A stretch of DNA of 64,000 bases from Bacteroidales bacterium UBA5536 (GTDB taxonomy: Bacteria; Bacteroidota; Bacteroidia; Bacteroidales; F082), in assembly GCA_002426795.1 (NCBI GenBank), contig DINQ01000008.1, positions 1-64,000 on the forward strand, read 5' to 3'. The notes under the pieces were generated by a model. That model was not told the origin of the DNA, made no database searches, and worked only from the letters and a program-made list of their open reading frames with translations. This document shows, in pieces, positions 44,055-52,844 of this stretch (position 1 is the first letter of the stretch; each line of letters begins with the position of its first letter). Position numbers and translations under genes: made by a program.

Positions 44055-45482
44055 TTATGCTAATTGTTCATTGTTTTGAAATGACAATTGCGAGATGATC
44101 AGCGGAAATTTTTCAAGATCAAAAGGCTTGCTAATATACTCATTCATACCTGCTTCCAGACATTTCTGGCGATCATCTTTAAGCGAATTGGCAGTAATGG
44201 CAACTATCTGAATATTTTCTTTGGGCTTCTTTTTTAATTCAAGCTGCCGAATAATTTTTGTAGCCGTGATTCCGTCCATGACCGGCATTTGTATATCCAT
44301 GAGAATCAGGTCGTACTGGTTTTGCTTGTATTTTTCGATGGCAATTTGGCCATTCTCTGCCAAATCTACTTCAAAACCAAGGGTATGCAGGGTGTGCAAG
44401 GATACTTTCTGATTGATTAGGTTGTCTTCCACCAACAGGATTTTCTTGGGCATCATGGCATCCAGCAAGCTGGGTTCGATCCCCTTTTCAAGTTCCACTG
44501 TAAACCAAAAGGTTGAGCCTTCGTTCGGCTTGCTTGTCAGCCCCATATTGCCGTTCATCAATTCAACAAGTTTCCGTGAAATTGTGAGTCCAAGCCCAGA
44601 ACCGCCATGCCTGCGTGTATAGCTCTCGTCGCCCAGCTGAAACACTTCCCATATTTTTTGTTGTTCTGCTTCACTGATGCCAACACCTGAGTCAATGACC
44701 CTGATTCTGACTTGAATTTTGTTGTGGTGCTCACGAATCAGGTCTGCCGTGAATTTGATGCTACCAGCTTCAGTAAACTTCAGCGCATTGCTTAGCAAGT
44801 TATTAACAATCTGTTTCAAGCGTCCAAAGTCACCTTTTGCATAAAGCGGTAAGTTTTCATCAATGCGGCTAATAAACTCGAGGTCTTTTTCTGCCGCACG
44901 TTTTTTATAAATCGCAGTCACCTCACGCAACTCGCTGTGCAGATTGAAGTTGAGGTGGTCTAGCTGCAAAAGATTGCTTTCCAGTTTTGCATAGTCCAAC
45001 ATGTCATTAACAATCGACATCAGGTTTTGCGTCAAAATAGCAATTTCCTGATGACCTTCGCGCATGTCCTCTATTTTGGTGTTCTGTCGCAATATAGAGA
45101 GCATACCCAGTATACCATTGAGCGGTGTCCTGATTTCATGACTGATGTTGGCTAAAAAATGTGTTTTGGTATCGTTGGCAGCTTCGGCTCTTTCTTTCAG
45201 AGAAATCATTTCCTGCAAAGTAGCTTCCAGATCATCTTTCTGACTATCAATTTGTTTGTGCCGTTGTTCCAGCAAGGTCATCAAACGTCTGTTCAGCAAA
45301 CTCTGTCTCCTGATTGTAAACATCAGGTAAATCAAGGCCGACAGAACAATAATACTCACCACAACCACCATAAAAGTATTTTCTTGCAACCAAAAAGAAT
45401 CGATAGCCAACAGTCTATCAAGATTTAAAGTTTGGCTCGTTAACCCGGTTAACAAAAGGAAGAAAATAAGTTGAAAGGTCAT
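44055..45482 (-). CDS. Membrane-bound hybrid histidine kinase (HisKA-HATPase-REC)
   Basis: 475 residues. One or two hydrophobic N-terminal segments (QLIFFLLLTGLTSQTL; FMVVVVSIIVLSALIYLMF at ~37-56) are followed by a coiled linker, HisKA with FLANISHEIRTPLNGILGML (His near 115), HATPase_c with NNLLSNALKFTEAGSI, DSGVGIS, GGSGLGLTISRKLVELMNG, and a C-terminal receiver (KKILLVEDNLINQKV, LILMDIQMPVMDGITA, YISKPFD). It has no recognisable periplasmic sensor, so it may depend on a partner or sense through the membrane. Separate from the PocR kinase. It converges with the editing-domain gene (16 nt). Confidence 0.95.
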   Translation of the reverse strand: MTFQLIFFLLLTGLTSQTLNLDRLLAIDSFWLQENTFMVVVVSIIVLSALIYLMFTIRRQSLLNRRLMTLLEQRHKQIDSQKDDLEATLQEMISLKERAEAANDTKTHFLANISHEIRTPLNGILGMLSILRQNTKIEDMREGHQEIAILTQNLMSIVNDMLDYAKLESNLLQLDHLNFNLHSELREVTAIYKKRAAEKDLEFISRIDENLPLYAKGDFGRLKQIVNNLLSNALKFTEAGSIKFTADLIREHHNKIQVRIRVIDSGVGISEAEQQKIWEVFQLGDESYTRRHGGSGLGLTISRKLVELMNGNMGLTSKPNEGSTFWFTVELEKGIEPSLLDAMMPKKILLVEDNLINQKVSLHTLHTLGFEVDLAENGQIAIEKYKQNQYDLILMDIQMPVMDGITATKIIRQLELKKKPKENIQIVAITANSLKDDRQKCLEAGMNEYISKPFDLEKFPLIISQLSFQNNEQLA

Positions 45483-45687
45483 TTAACCGCTGGAATGTAA
45501 TGAGTTTAACGTTTACATTTACCAAAAAATATGCCACCAAAAAAACCAGGAATATTCAATTGAATTTCAATCGCTTGAAAATCAGCAAATAAATTACTCT
45601 TCTCAAAACTGGAAAATTTTTCCTGAAATTGGAAATAAAAAAATAGCCAATGAATGAATCAATAACACAGCCACTCGTAAAGGAATA

Positions 45688-46182
45688 TTAGTTGTAGTTG
45701 CCAGTATCGGGTTTATACAGCAGTCCTTTTGAAGAGAATGACAACTCAGGTGATTTCAATATTTTTTGTGGTGCAACTTCAGCAAAAAAACGAAAACGGT
45801 ATAGTTGAATACCGAGGTCATTCAATGCATAAACCAGCTTTTTTTTATGGGCTAAATAAGCACAGGTCATTTCTTTATGACTCATAACCAACTCACTGTC
45901 TCCCAAATTCATATCATGAAAATAATATTTTGTCAAGATTCTTTTTTTGCTAATGGTTTCAATCCCAAAAGCCACTTGGTCAAACTGAATATTGGAGAGA
46001 TTGATCTCGATAATTGAGTCAGGTTTTTCAGGATTGTGTTCAGTTATTTTCAATACACTTCCTCCAATCACCTGCCTGCTGATCAGAAATTTCTTCGATC
46101 TGTCTTTGTACCAGTTACGCAGCGCAAAGCCCAGAATAAATAAACTGACTAAAACAACTATTCCAATCTGATCTGTGTCCAT
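45688..46182 (-). CDS. Membrane-anchored protein of unknown function
   Basis: 164 residues. One N-terminal membrane segment (IGIVVLVSLFILGFALRNW) with a short leader, followed by a soluble domain with mixed strands (FLISRQVIGGSVLKITE; SIIEINLSNIQFDQVAFG; KRILTKYYFHDMNLGDSELV) and a basic helix (MTCAYLAHKKKLVYALNDLG). I do not recognise a family. Topology suggests a cytoplasmic domain. The 205-nt gap to the hybrid kinase gene shows no feature. It is divergent from the MscS channel gene 117 nt away. Confidence 0.7.
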   Translation of the reverse strand: MDTDQIGIVVLVSLFILGFALRNWYKDRSKKFLISRQVIGGSVLKITEHNPEKPDSIIEINLSNIQFDQVAFGIETISKKRILTKYYFHDMNLGDSELVMSHKEMTCAYLAHKKKLVYALNDLGIQLYRFRFFAEVAPQKILKSPELSFSSKGLLYKPDTGNYN

Positions 46183-46248
46183 TTGCTATTTTTCGCAAAA
46201 ATACAACCAATTGCATACAATTTACTGAGTATTTTCAATTGAATACGC

Positions 46249-46256
46249 TATATTTG
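46249..46256 (+). promoter_or_regulatory. Candidate -7 element of the mscS-like gene
   Basis: TATATTTG, an exact TAnnTTTG, 43 nt ahead of the ATG at 46300. No good TTTG at the usual distance. Confidence 0.35.
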
Positions 46257-46299
46257 TTCCGGTTCAAGACAAACAACATTTTGCCGACAAACAGCCACC

Positions 46300-47166
46300 A
46301 TGAACCTTGATGCATCATATTTGGAAAAAGTAAAGCAGATTTTGGGGTTTAAACTTCTTGAATTGCAGAATGTACAAATCAGCATATACACTTTGCTGAT
46401 TCTGGCAATCATTATTATTGTCACCCTGTTCGTACTGCGTGTCTTGAAACGTATATTCAAAGGTTTTGTGACCCGTGATGTGCTTGATATTGGCACATCA
46501 AATTCCATGTATTTGATAACCAAGTACATCATTTGGGTTTTTGTTATAGCTGCCTTGCTCGACACAGTCGGTATCAAAGTCAGCATCCTCATTGCAAGTG
46601 CTGCAGCTTTGCTGGTTGGTGTAGGATTGGGACTTCAACAATTTTTCAATGATGTTTCAAGTGGAATTATACTTCTGGTGGAAAGGTCACTGAAAGTAAG
46701 TGATATTGTTGAGCTTGAAAATGAAATGGTTGGCAAGGTGATAAGCATTGGCATACGTACCTCTAAAATCAAAACCCGCGACAATATCGTGATGATAGTT
46801 CCCAATTCGAAGCTCGTAAACGACCGGGTGATTAACTGGAGCCATGCTGAGATGCATACCCGCTTTCATGTGGATGTTGGTGTAGCTTACGGCAGCGATG
46901 TAGAATTGGTTTCGAAGGTTTTACTGGAGTGCGCCCAGGCCCATCCCAATGTATTGAATGAGCCAAAGTCATTTGTCAGATTCATTGATTTCGCTGAGTC
47001 CAGTTTGAATTTCCAGCTTTTTTTCTGGACAGATGAATCCTTTATTGTAGAAAACACCAAAAGTGATCTTCGGTATAAAATCAATGCAGCCTTTGCTGCA
47101 AACAATATTCAAATTCCATTCCCTCAAATGGATCTACACGTAAAAAGTGCCTTCTACAGGCCGTGA
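46300..47166 (+). CDS. MscS-family mechanosensitive ion channel
   Basis: 288 residues, close to the length of E. coli MscS. Three membrane helices: TM1 ISIYTLLILAIIIIVTLFVL, TM2 MYLITKYIIWVFVIAALLDT and the pore-lining TM3 ILIASAAALLVGVGLGLQQF with its Gly/Ala pattern, then NDVSSGIILLVERSLKVSDI, the beta domain (VPNSKLVNDRVINWS) and the alpha-beta C-terminal domain (QIPFPQMDLHVKS). It releases solutes during hypo-osmotic shock. It is followed 7 nt later by a GNAT gene, likely co-transcribed. Confidence 0.95.
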   Translation: MNLDASYLEKVKQILGFKLLELQNVQISIYTLLILAIIIIVTLFVLRVLKRIFKGFVTRDVLDIGTSNSMYLITKYIIWVFVIAALLDTVGIKVSILIASAAALLVGVGLGLQQFFNDVSSGIILLVERSLKVSDIVELENEMVGKVISIGIRTSKIKTRDNIVMIVPNSKLVNDRVINWSHAEMHTRFHVDVGVAYGSDVELVSKVLLECAQAHPNVLNEPKSFVRFIDFAESSLNFQLFFWTDESFIVENTKSDLRYKINAAFAANNIQIPFPQMDLHVKSAFYRP

Positions 47167-47173
47167 ACTCATC

Positions 47174-47707
47174 ATGAAAATCATTCCGGAAAGCGGAAAC
47201 TTTATTCTGAGACCATGGCATCTCCGCGATTATAACAGCCTGGCTTCCAATGCTAATAACTTCAATGTATCGATACATTTAAGAGATGTTTTTCCCTTTC
47301 CCTATAGTGAAAATGATGCAATCCAGTTTATCACTTCCGTTTTGGATAAAAAAGGATTGACAACCGATTTCGCAATAGATATCAATGGTAAAGCTGTTGG
47401 TGGGATTGGTTTTTATGTGATGAATGATATTTACCGCATCAATGCTGAAATCGGTTATTGGATAGGCGAGTCTTTTCAGCGAAAAGGTATATTATCAGAA
47501 GCCTTGCCGCTGGTTTGCAGATATATCTTCGACAATACAGAAGTGCGACAAATCATTGCTCCAGTTATTTCAGGAAATACTGCTTCTATGCATTTGCTGA
47601 AAAAATCAGGTTTTAAAGAGACAGCTGTATTGCGTGATCACCTGATTAAAAACGGAGAAATAAAAGACGAACATTTCTTTGTCTTCTCCAGAAATTCATC
47701 TTTCTGA
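47174..47707 (+). CDS. GNAT-family acetyltransferase (RimJ/RimL-like)
   Basis: 177 residues from the ATG at 47174, 7 nt after the channel gene. An upstream ATG at 47147 overlaps the channel gene and is less likely. RimJ-type pattern: FILRPWHLRDYNSLASNANN at the N-terminus, VGGIGFYVMNDIYRINAEIGY, the acetyl-CoA loop GESFQRKGILSEALPLVCRY (R-K-G-I-L), and the end APVISGNTASMHLLKKSGF. It probably acetylates the N-terminus of a protein or a small amine. Functional link with MscS not evident. Confidence 0.92.
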   Translation: MKIIPESGNFILRPWHLRDYNSLASNANNFNVSIHLRDVFPFPYSENDAIQFITSVLDKKGLTTDFAIDINGKAVGGIGFYVMNDIYRINAEIGYWIGESFQRKGILSEALPLVCRYIFDNTEVRQIIAPVISGNTASMHLLKKSGFKETAVLRDHLIKNGEIKDEHFFVFSRNSSF

Positions 47708-47766
47708 CCTTCCATTTTATAGCACCAACAGGTCGAATTGCCCCCAATTTCTTTGTGGGCTTTTGT

Positions 47767-47774
47767 TATATTTG
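47767..47774 (+). promoter_or_regulatory. Candidate -7 element of the C69 dipeptidase gene
   Basis: TATATTTG, exact TAnnTTTG, 35 nt ahead of the ATG at 47809. It also supports that ATG rather than an in-frame GTG at 47755, which would lie upstream of the transcript start. Confidence 0.4.
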
Positions 47775-47808
47775 CCCCACATTAAATCATTCCCAATACT
47801 GTTTACCC

Positions 47809-49548
47809 ATGAAATTGAAACCTTTTCTATTTGCAATCTTAATGATTCTAATCCAGATCAAAGCATCTGACGTATATGCCTGCACAAATTATCTGGTTAC
47901 AAAAGGCGCCAGTGCCGACGGCTCAACCATGATCTCTTACGCAGCTGACAGTCATATTCGCTATGGCGAACTCTATTTCAGGCCTGCTGCTGATTGGCCT
48001 GAAGGCAGCATGGTTACCATTTACGATCGTGGAACAGCTGAACCTCTTGGACAAATTCCCCAGGTAGCGCATACCTATCAAACACTTGGTTTCATGAACG
48101 AACACCAGGTTGCAATTGGTGAAACAACTTTCGACGGACGACACGAACTTCACGACACCACTGGTTTGGTCGATTACGGTAGTCTGATGTTTCTGGCGTT
48201 GCAGCGCGCTAAAACAGCCCGTGAAGCCATCCGCGTGATTGCCAACCTGATGCAGGAATATGGTTATGCCAGCACAGGAGAGTCGTTTTCTATAGGTGAT
48301 CCAAATGAGGTCTGGATTATGGAATTAATAGGGAAGGGGACGAACCTGAAAATGGATCGTAAAACAAAAACAATGATCAACCTGAACAAAGGTGCTGTAT
48401 GGGTAGCCGTTAAAATTCCGGATGGCTATATTTCGGCACACGCCAATCAGGCACGCATTACCACATTTCCGAAAGCAGACGGCGTTTATTCGATCACAGA
48501 GAAAAAGTGGGATAAAATCAATGAACCTGATTTGAGAGTGATGTACGCGTCGGATGTCATCAGCTTTGCCCGCGAAAAGGGTTACTTTGATGGCGAGGAC
48601 AAAGATTTTAGCTTCAGCGACACCTATGCCCCCATGACATTCGGCGCTGCCCGTTTTTGTGAGTTACGTGTCTGGAGCATGTTTAACCACGTAAACGCTG
48701 ATATGCAGCAATACTGGGATTATGCCACTGGTAAAGACCTGAAAGACCGCATGCCTTTGTTCATCAAACCCGACAGAAAGCTGAGAGTTGGCGATTTGAT
48801 GTCGTTTAAACGCGATCATCTCAACGGCACCGAGCTTGATATGGCAAACGATGCTGGTGCTGGTCCCTTTGGCTTGCCTTATCGCTGGCGACCACTTACC
48901 TGGAAATACCAGGATTCAACCTATTTCAATGAAAGAACGACGGTAACACAACAAACCGGATTTTCTTTCATTGCACAAATGCGAAACTGGCTTCCCGACC
49001 CTATTGGAGGCATCAACTGGTTTGGCGTAGATGATGCCGGTACAACTGTTTACGTGCCTTTTTATTGCGCTATCAGCAAAGTGCCGCACAGTTTTGCTGA
49101 AGGCAATGGCGATATGGTACAGTATTCTGATGATGCTGCCTTCTGGGTTTTCAACAGGGTGGCTCATTTTGCCTATTTGTTTTATAACCGGGTAATGCCA
49201 GATATTCAGTCAGTTCAACAGGAACTTGAACAAAAATTCATCACTTATACACCTGCCGTGGACGCCGCTGCACTAAAGCTTTTCGAGGAAAATCCTGCAA
49301 CATCAATTGAGTTTCTGACAGATTATTCCTGTAATATGGCCGATATGACGGTGAATCGCTGGAAAGAACTGAGTAACTTTCTGCTTGTGAAATATCTGGA
49401 TGGAAATGAAAAACAGGAAAAGAATGGAGAATTTCTGCGCAACCCATGGGGATATCCTTTGTCTCCCAGTTTTCCCGGCTATCCGGATCGCTTCAAAAAA
49501 CAGATAATCGACGATTCCGGTAACAGGTTTTTAGAACCAGCTCCCTAA
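47809..49548 (+). CDS. Secreted C69-family dipeptidase
   Basis: 579 residues. Signal peptide MKLKPFLFAILMILIQIKASDVYA, then CTNYLVTKGASADGSTMISY: the Cys directly after the predicted cleavage is the catalytic nucleophile of the C69 (PepD-like, Ntn-hydrolase) family and is exposed by processing. Other family features: DYGSLMFLALQRAKTAREAI, ESFSIGDPNEVWIMELIGKG, WVAVKIPDGYISAHANQARI and PLFIKPDRKLRVGDLM. It hydrolyses dipeptides in the periplasm or outside. Monocistronic; shares a terminator with the convergent LruC gene. Confidence 0.95.
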   Translation: MKLKPFLFAILMILIQIKASDVYACTNYLVTKGASADGSTMISYAADSHIRYGELYFRPAADWPEGSMVTIYDRGTAEPLGQIPQVAHTYQTLGFMNEHQVAIGETTFDGRHELHDTTGLVDYGSLMFLALQRAKTAREAIRVIANLMQEYGYASTGESFSIGDPNEVWIMELIGKGTNLKMDRKTKTMINLNKGAVWVAVKIPDGYISAHANQARITTFPKADGVYSITEKKWDKINEPDLRVMYASDVISFAREKGYFDGEDKDFSFSDTYAPMTFGAARFCELRVWSMFNHVNADMQQYWDYATGKDLKDRMPLFIKPDRKLRVGDLMSFKRDHLNGTELDMANDAGAGPFGLPYRWRPLTWKYQDSTYFNERTTVTQQTGFSFIAQMRNWLPDPIGGINWFGVDDAGTTVYVPFYCAISKVPHSFAEGNGDMVQYSDDAAFWVFNRVAHFAYLFYNRVMPDIQSVQQELEQKFITYTPAVDAAALKLFEENPATSIEFLTDYSCNMADMTVNRWKELSNFLLVKYLDGNEKQEKNGEFLRNPWGYPLSPSFPGYPDRFKKQIIDDSGNRFLEPAP

Positions 49549-49567
49549 ACTTCCTACTCAGTTAATA

Positions 49568-49606
49568 ACAAAAAAGCCACCCAAATCTGGATGGCTTCTT
49601 TTTTTA
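49568..49606. terminator. Bidirectional terminator between dipeptidase and LruC gene 1
   Basis: Stem AAGCCACCCA / TGGATGGCTT with one mismatch and a 4-nt loop. Plus strand ends CTTTTTTT; minus strand has TTTTTT after the stem. Confidence 0.8.
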
Positions 49607-49631
49607 TAATGATAATATTCAACCAATTATC

Positions 49632-52175
49632 CTACTCTGGAATAGTATAAATTAAAGACGCATTGCGGTAACCGCTCAGGTTTTTATACCAGTCGGGGAA
49701 TAATACACCCCCGCTTGTAGCCCATTCGGCAAATTTTAAATGCGCCCAGATAATTTCCTGCTTTTCAATTGGGTAATCAAATGCCTGGTAGATATTGATA
49801 GCCCAGGGCAGGTTTGTATCTGTTTTGTAATAGCGTCCGTTAGCGGGAATACTATTATCGTCGCCAGTACCAAAGTATGCAGGATCAACGAGATCTGTAG
49901 GCAGGTAATTTGGCAAATGCACTTCAACACCTCTATCCTGGTTCACAATCAGGAACGGGTTGAAATTGGCGATATCAAGATCGTTGAAATTGTACTTGTT
50001 CGACGGAAATGTAATGTTAACAACCAATGTATTTGGTTGCACGTAAGGCGCCGAAGGCTCAGTATTTACACCAATTCCTACACCAGGATGTTCCATTTGT
50101 GCATAGGCATCGTCATACACGATAATGGTTGGCTTCGACTGACCTGCTTCTGTACCATTTGAATTCAATGTAATATAGTTTTCAGTAAGGTCATATCCGG
50201 TTACTGTTAAATCAGCAGGATCTATTGGACCTGTGAACTGAAAACCAAATCCATTGTGATAAGAAGCACCAAAAGCTTTGATCACGAAAGTAGCTTTTAC
50301 CGATTCGAGCTTATTAGAAAAGTTGGTCACAATCTCGAATTTATAGTCAATTACCAGGTCATTGAAGTCATAATCACCTTTTGAAGGCCAAAGATCCTCA
50401 AAACCAAGTGTTCCGAAACCAACAGCAGGGTAGTTGTTAAAGATTCCTGGAATAACTTCAACGGTAATAGTAGCAATGTCACAAAGATTGTTCACATCAC
50501 AAACCTGATAGTCGATTGTTACAGTTCCAATGAATCCGCTTACAGGTGTAAAAGTGACAACGCCAGCAGCGTCCACAGTAAATAAGCCTTCTGTTGAAGG
50601 ATCAGGCTGTGTGCCATTGATGAAGGTAATACTTGTTGGATCCAGCGCTGCATCACCAGCTACATCGTTACCCAAAATGGTGATTGTCACTGGAACATCA
50701 ACCTCGGTAGATGCTTGGTCATCAACGGCAGTAGGACCCGCAGGTGCATCCACATTGAAGGTTACTGTCGCAGTATTGTTGTCGGTATCCGGATCGGAAG
50801 TTGGGCTGCTCACAGTTGCAGTGTTGACTATGCTTCCACTGAAATTGTTATCCACAGTAGCAGTTATGATCAGACTTGCAGTTGCACCATTGGCCATTTC
50901 ACCAATTGTCCATGTTGGAGCTGTCCATGATCCTGTTGATGGATTGGTAGCATTTACAGTTAATCCGGCTGGGATATTATCTGTTACGTTTACATCCAAC
51001 GCCTTGGTAGGACCATTGTTTGTAACAGTTATGGTGTATTCAATGGTTTGTCCGGGGGTGATAGGATCATCAGTAACTGCTTTTGTTATAGACAAATCAG
51101 CTTCAAGCACTTCAACAGTAATCGTAGCAAGGTCGCAATCGTTAGGTGAATTTACCATGCAAATTTGATAAACAGCTGTGTAAGTTCCACCAGGAGTGTT
51201 GGGGGCTACTGTTACTTCTCCTGTATTTTCGTTCAATACAATCCCATTATTGGAAAATGGAGTTACAGTACTGATATTTACAGCTGAAGGAATGATTGGG
51301 TTACCATCGAAAAGATCGTTATCGAGTACATTGCTGACTGCTACGCCACCATCAGCGCTATTAACTGGTGTCCCAACATCGTCGATTGCCAGTGGAAGAG
51401 GATTATTCACAATTACAGCATTGTCGAAAACTCCTCCACTTACACCTATTTGTACCGAATAAAATCGTTCGGTATTCTTGCCTGATTGCCCGAGTGCGAA
51501 GGATATTTTATTATTAGCATTGCTGAAATTGGCAATGAATGCAGCACTATTTTCAAATGTTACTCCATCTAAGCTATAATTGATGCCGTAAAATTTTGTC
51601 CTTCCTGAGGCATTATTCGTAGTTATGGTCAATCCTGTTGGATTATTGACCGTATAGGAAGTGTAACCACCAACCTCAACAAATTCTCTGTTGTTTCCAT
51701 TGCCATCAATGTCGATCCCGGTAAGGTTATAATTATAGATAAATACTGAAGCATCGTTGGCTGTATTGAAAAACTCCAGTTCGTATACAATGTAACCACC
51801 ACTGTTAGATGTTGCGCCTATTCTGGGCTGGAACCTTGTTTGTTCGCCAGTAATAGCATCATCATCAAAATTGGTAATGTTGGCATTGACTTTTTCTGCA
51901 ATAGTCATCAGTGCATAAACGGTGATTCCATCTTTTGTGATTACATTGTTATAACGATGCACAGATCCTACGTTTTCCCCATTGTTTCCCGTGTTAACAA
52001 CAATAGAGCGTTGGGCATTCGTAAAACTCATGGTTTCACCTTGAATATCCAGGATAAAGGACTGCGCCTTCAATCCGAAACTCATCATGAAAGCCAGAAA
52101 AGTAAGCAGAAAGATTTTCGTAAACTGCTCTTGAGCAGTTAGAAAACCTGATTTTTTTAGAAAGTTCTTTTTCAT
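49632..52175 (-). CDS. LruC domain-containing secreted protein 1 (pair 1)
   Basis: 847 residues from the ATG at 52175; the in-frame TTG at 52184 is less likely. Signal peptide with a long leader ending FLAFMMSFGLKA-Q. Residues ~38-250 are a family-specific N-terminal domain (FILDIQGETMSFTNAQRSIV). Then come a cadherin-like/Ig module (~260-375), a DUF11 module (ADLSITKAVTDDPITPGQTI, ~380-485) and a CshA-like repeat (GTVTIDYQVCDVNNLCDIAT, ~500-590). The C-terminal LruC domain (~590-847) has FEDLWPSKGDYDFNDLVIDY, FVIKAFGASYHNGFGFQ and WAHLKFAEWATSGGVLFPDW. There is no T9SS tail. It lies 12 nt after lipoprotein gene 1 and ends the unit. Likely surface or matrix protein; the DYDFND acidic loop may bind calcium (inference). 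Confidence 0.9.
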   Translation of the reverse strand: MKKNFLKKSGFLTAQEQFTKIFLLTFLAFMMSFGLKAQSFILDIQGETMSFTNAQRSIVVNTGNNGENVGSVHRYNNVITKDGITVYALMTIAEKVNANITNFDDDAITGEQTRFQPRIGATSNSGGYIVYELEFFNTANDASVFIYNYNLTGIDIDGNGNNREFVEVGGYTSYTVNNPTGLTITTNNASGRTKFYGINYSLDGVTFENSAAFIANFSNANNKISFALGQSGKNTERFYSVQIGVSGGVFDNAVIVNNPLPLAIDDVGTPVNSADGGVAVSNVLDNDLFDGNPIIPSAVNISTVTPFSNNGIVLNENTGEVTVAPNTPGGTYTAVYQICMVNSPNDCDLATITVEVLEADLSITKAVTDDPITPGQTIEYTITVTNNGPTKALDVNVTDNIPAGLTVNATNPSTGSWTAPTWTIGEMANGATASLIITATVDNNFSGSIVNTATVSSPTSDPDTDNNTATVTFNVDAPAGPTAVDDQASTEVDVPVTITILGNDVAGDAALDPTSITFINGTQPDPSTEGLFTVDAAGVVTFTPVSGFIGTVTIDYQVCDVNNLCDIATITVEVIPGIFNNYPAVGFGTLGFEDLWPSKGDYDFNDLVIDYKFEIVTNFSNKLESVKATFVIKAFGASYHNGFGFQFTGPIDPADLTVTGYDLTENYITLNSNGTEAGQSKPTIIVYDDAYAQMEHPGVGIGVNTEPSAPYVQPNTLVVNITFPSNKYNFNDLDIANFNPFLIVNQDRGVEVHLPNYLPTDLVDPAYFGTGDDNSIPANGRYYKTDTNLPWAINIYQAFDYPIEKQEIIWAHLKFAEWATSGGVLFPDWYKNLSGYRNASLIYTIPE

Positions 52176-52187
52176 GGTATTCAAGTT

Positions 52188-52565
52188 TTAGAGGTTAAAT
52201 TGATGGCTTAATGAGGTGCTGTTCAGCTCAATCACTTCTATCTGACCTTTGAACGAAAGTCTCACTTTGGTTTCAAAGGTAGGCAAAGCCATTTTCATTT
52301 GATAAGGATTGTTTGCTGTGATAAAGGCTTTTTGATAAACTACCGTTCCGTCTTCATTTGAAACGGTTGCAATACCGGATGAAGCTGTTGTTACGCTAAA
52401 CTGATAGTCGCGGGTTGTTTTCCAATTGAAATCTGAAGGAACCTTCAGTTCGTTCATGCTTTCAATTGCAGGGGACGGTGTTGGCTCAATCATTTGATCC
52501 TTTTTACAAGATGAGAAAGCTATCAACAATACGATGGACGAAAGTAAGATAATTCTATTTTTCAT
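52188..52565 (-). CDS. Small lipoprotein 1, partner of LruC protein 1
   Basis: 125 residues. Lipoprotein signal LLSSIVLLIAFSSC with the modified Cys at residue 20, followed by KKDQ. A linker (MIEPTPSPAIESMNE) leads to the core LKVPSDFNWKTTRDYQFSV, a beta-rich domain of ~80 residues (ATVSNEDGTVVYQKAF; YQMKMALPTFETKVRLSFKG). The same layout occurs in the lipoproteins at 55047 and 58204. The 'DFxWKTT' stretch also resembles the region found at the start of many LruC proteins in other Bacteroidota (recollection). It is likely anchored in the outer membrane and may hold the LruC protein encoded next to it (inference). Confidence 0.85.
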   Translation of the reverse strand: MKNRIILLSSIVLLIAFSSCKKDQMIEPTPSPAIESMNELKVPSDFNWKTTRDYQFSVTTASSGIATVSNEDGTVVYQKAFITANNPYQMKMALPTFETKVRLSFKGQIEVIELNSTSLSHQFNL

Positions 52566-52681
52566 GATTCTAAGTTTTGAATCATATATATCAATACTAG
52601 TGCCAAATTACTTATTGTACTGTATTTGTGATATTTACATTATCTTTCTAATTTCAAAAATTTGTCGGAATCGAAACTGTT

Positions 52682-52696
52682 TTCCATTATTTGGAA
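52682..52696 (-). promoter_or_regulatory. Inverted repeat upstream of lipoprotein-LruC unit 1
   Basis: TTCCATTATTTGGAA (TTCCA-n5-TGGAA) centred about 124 nt ahead of the ATG at 52565. Similar elements precede units 2 (55534-55547) and 3 (58709-58723) at comparable distance. Confidence 0.45.
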
Positions 52697-52783
52697 TTAT
52701 TCCAAATTCTTAAAAAGACCCCATTTGATGCATTTAAAAAAAGCAATAGAAAAAAGGCTATCTTTTTTTTCGTGTAGACACCT

Positions 52784-52820
52784 ATAAAAAAAGCTTCCTG
52801 AAAATAATCAGGAAGCTTTT
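52784..52820 (-). terminator. Terminator after LruC unit 2
   Basis: Perfect 13-pair stem AAAAGCTTCCTGA / TCAGGAAGCTTTT with a 6-nt loop, continued by further T on the minus strand. It lies 25 nt past the stop of the gene at 52845 and separates unit 2 from unit 1. Confidence 0.92.
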
Positions 52821-52844
52821 GTAAATTTAAAATCAAAACCGATA

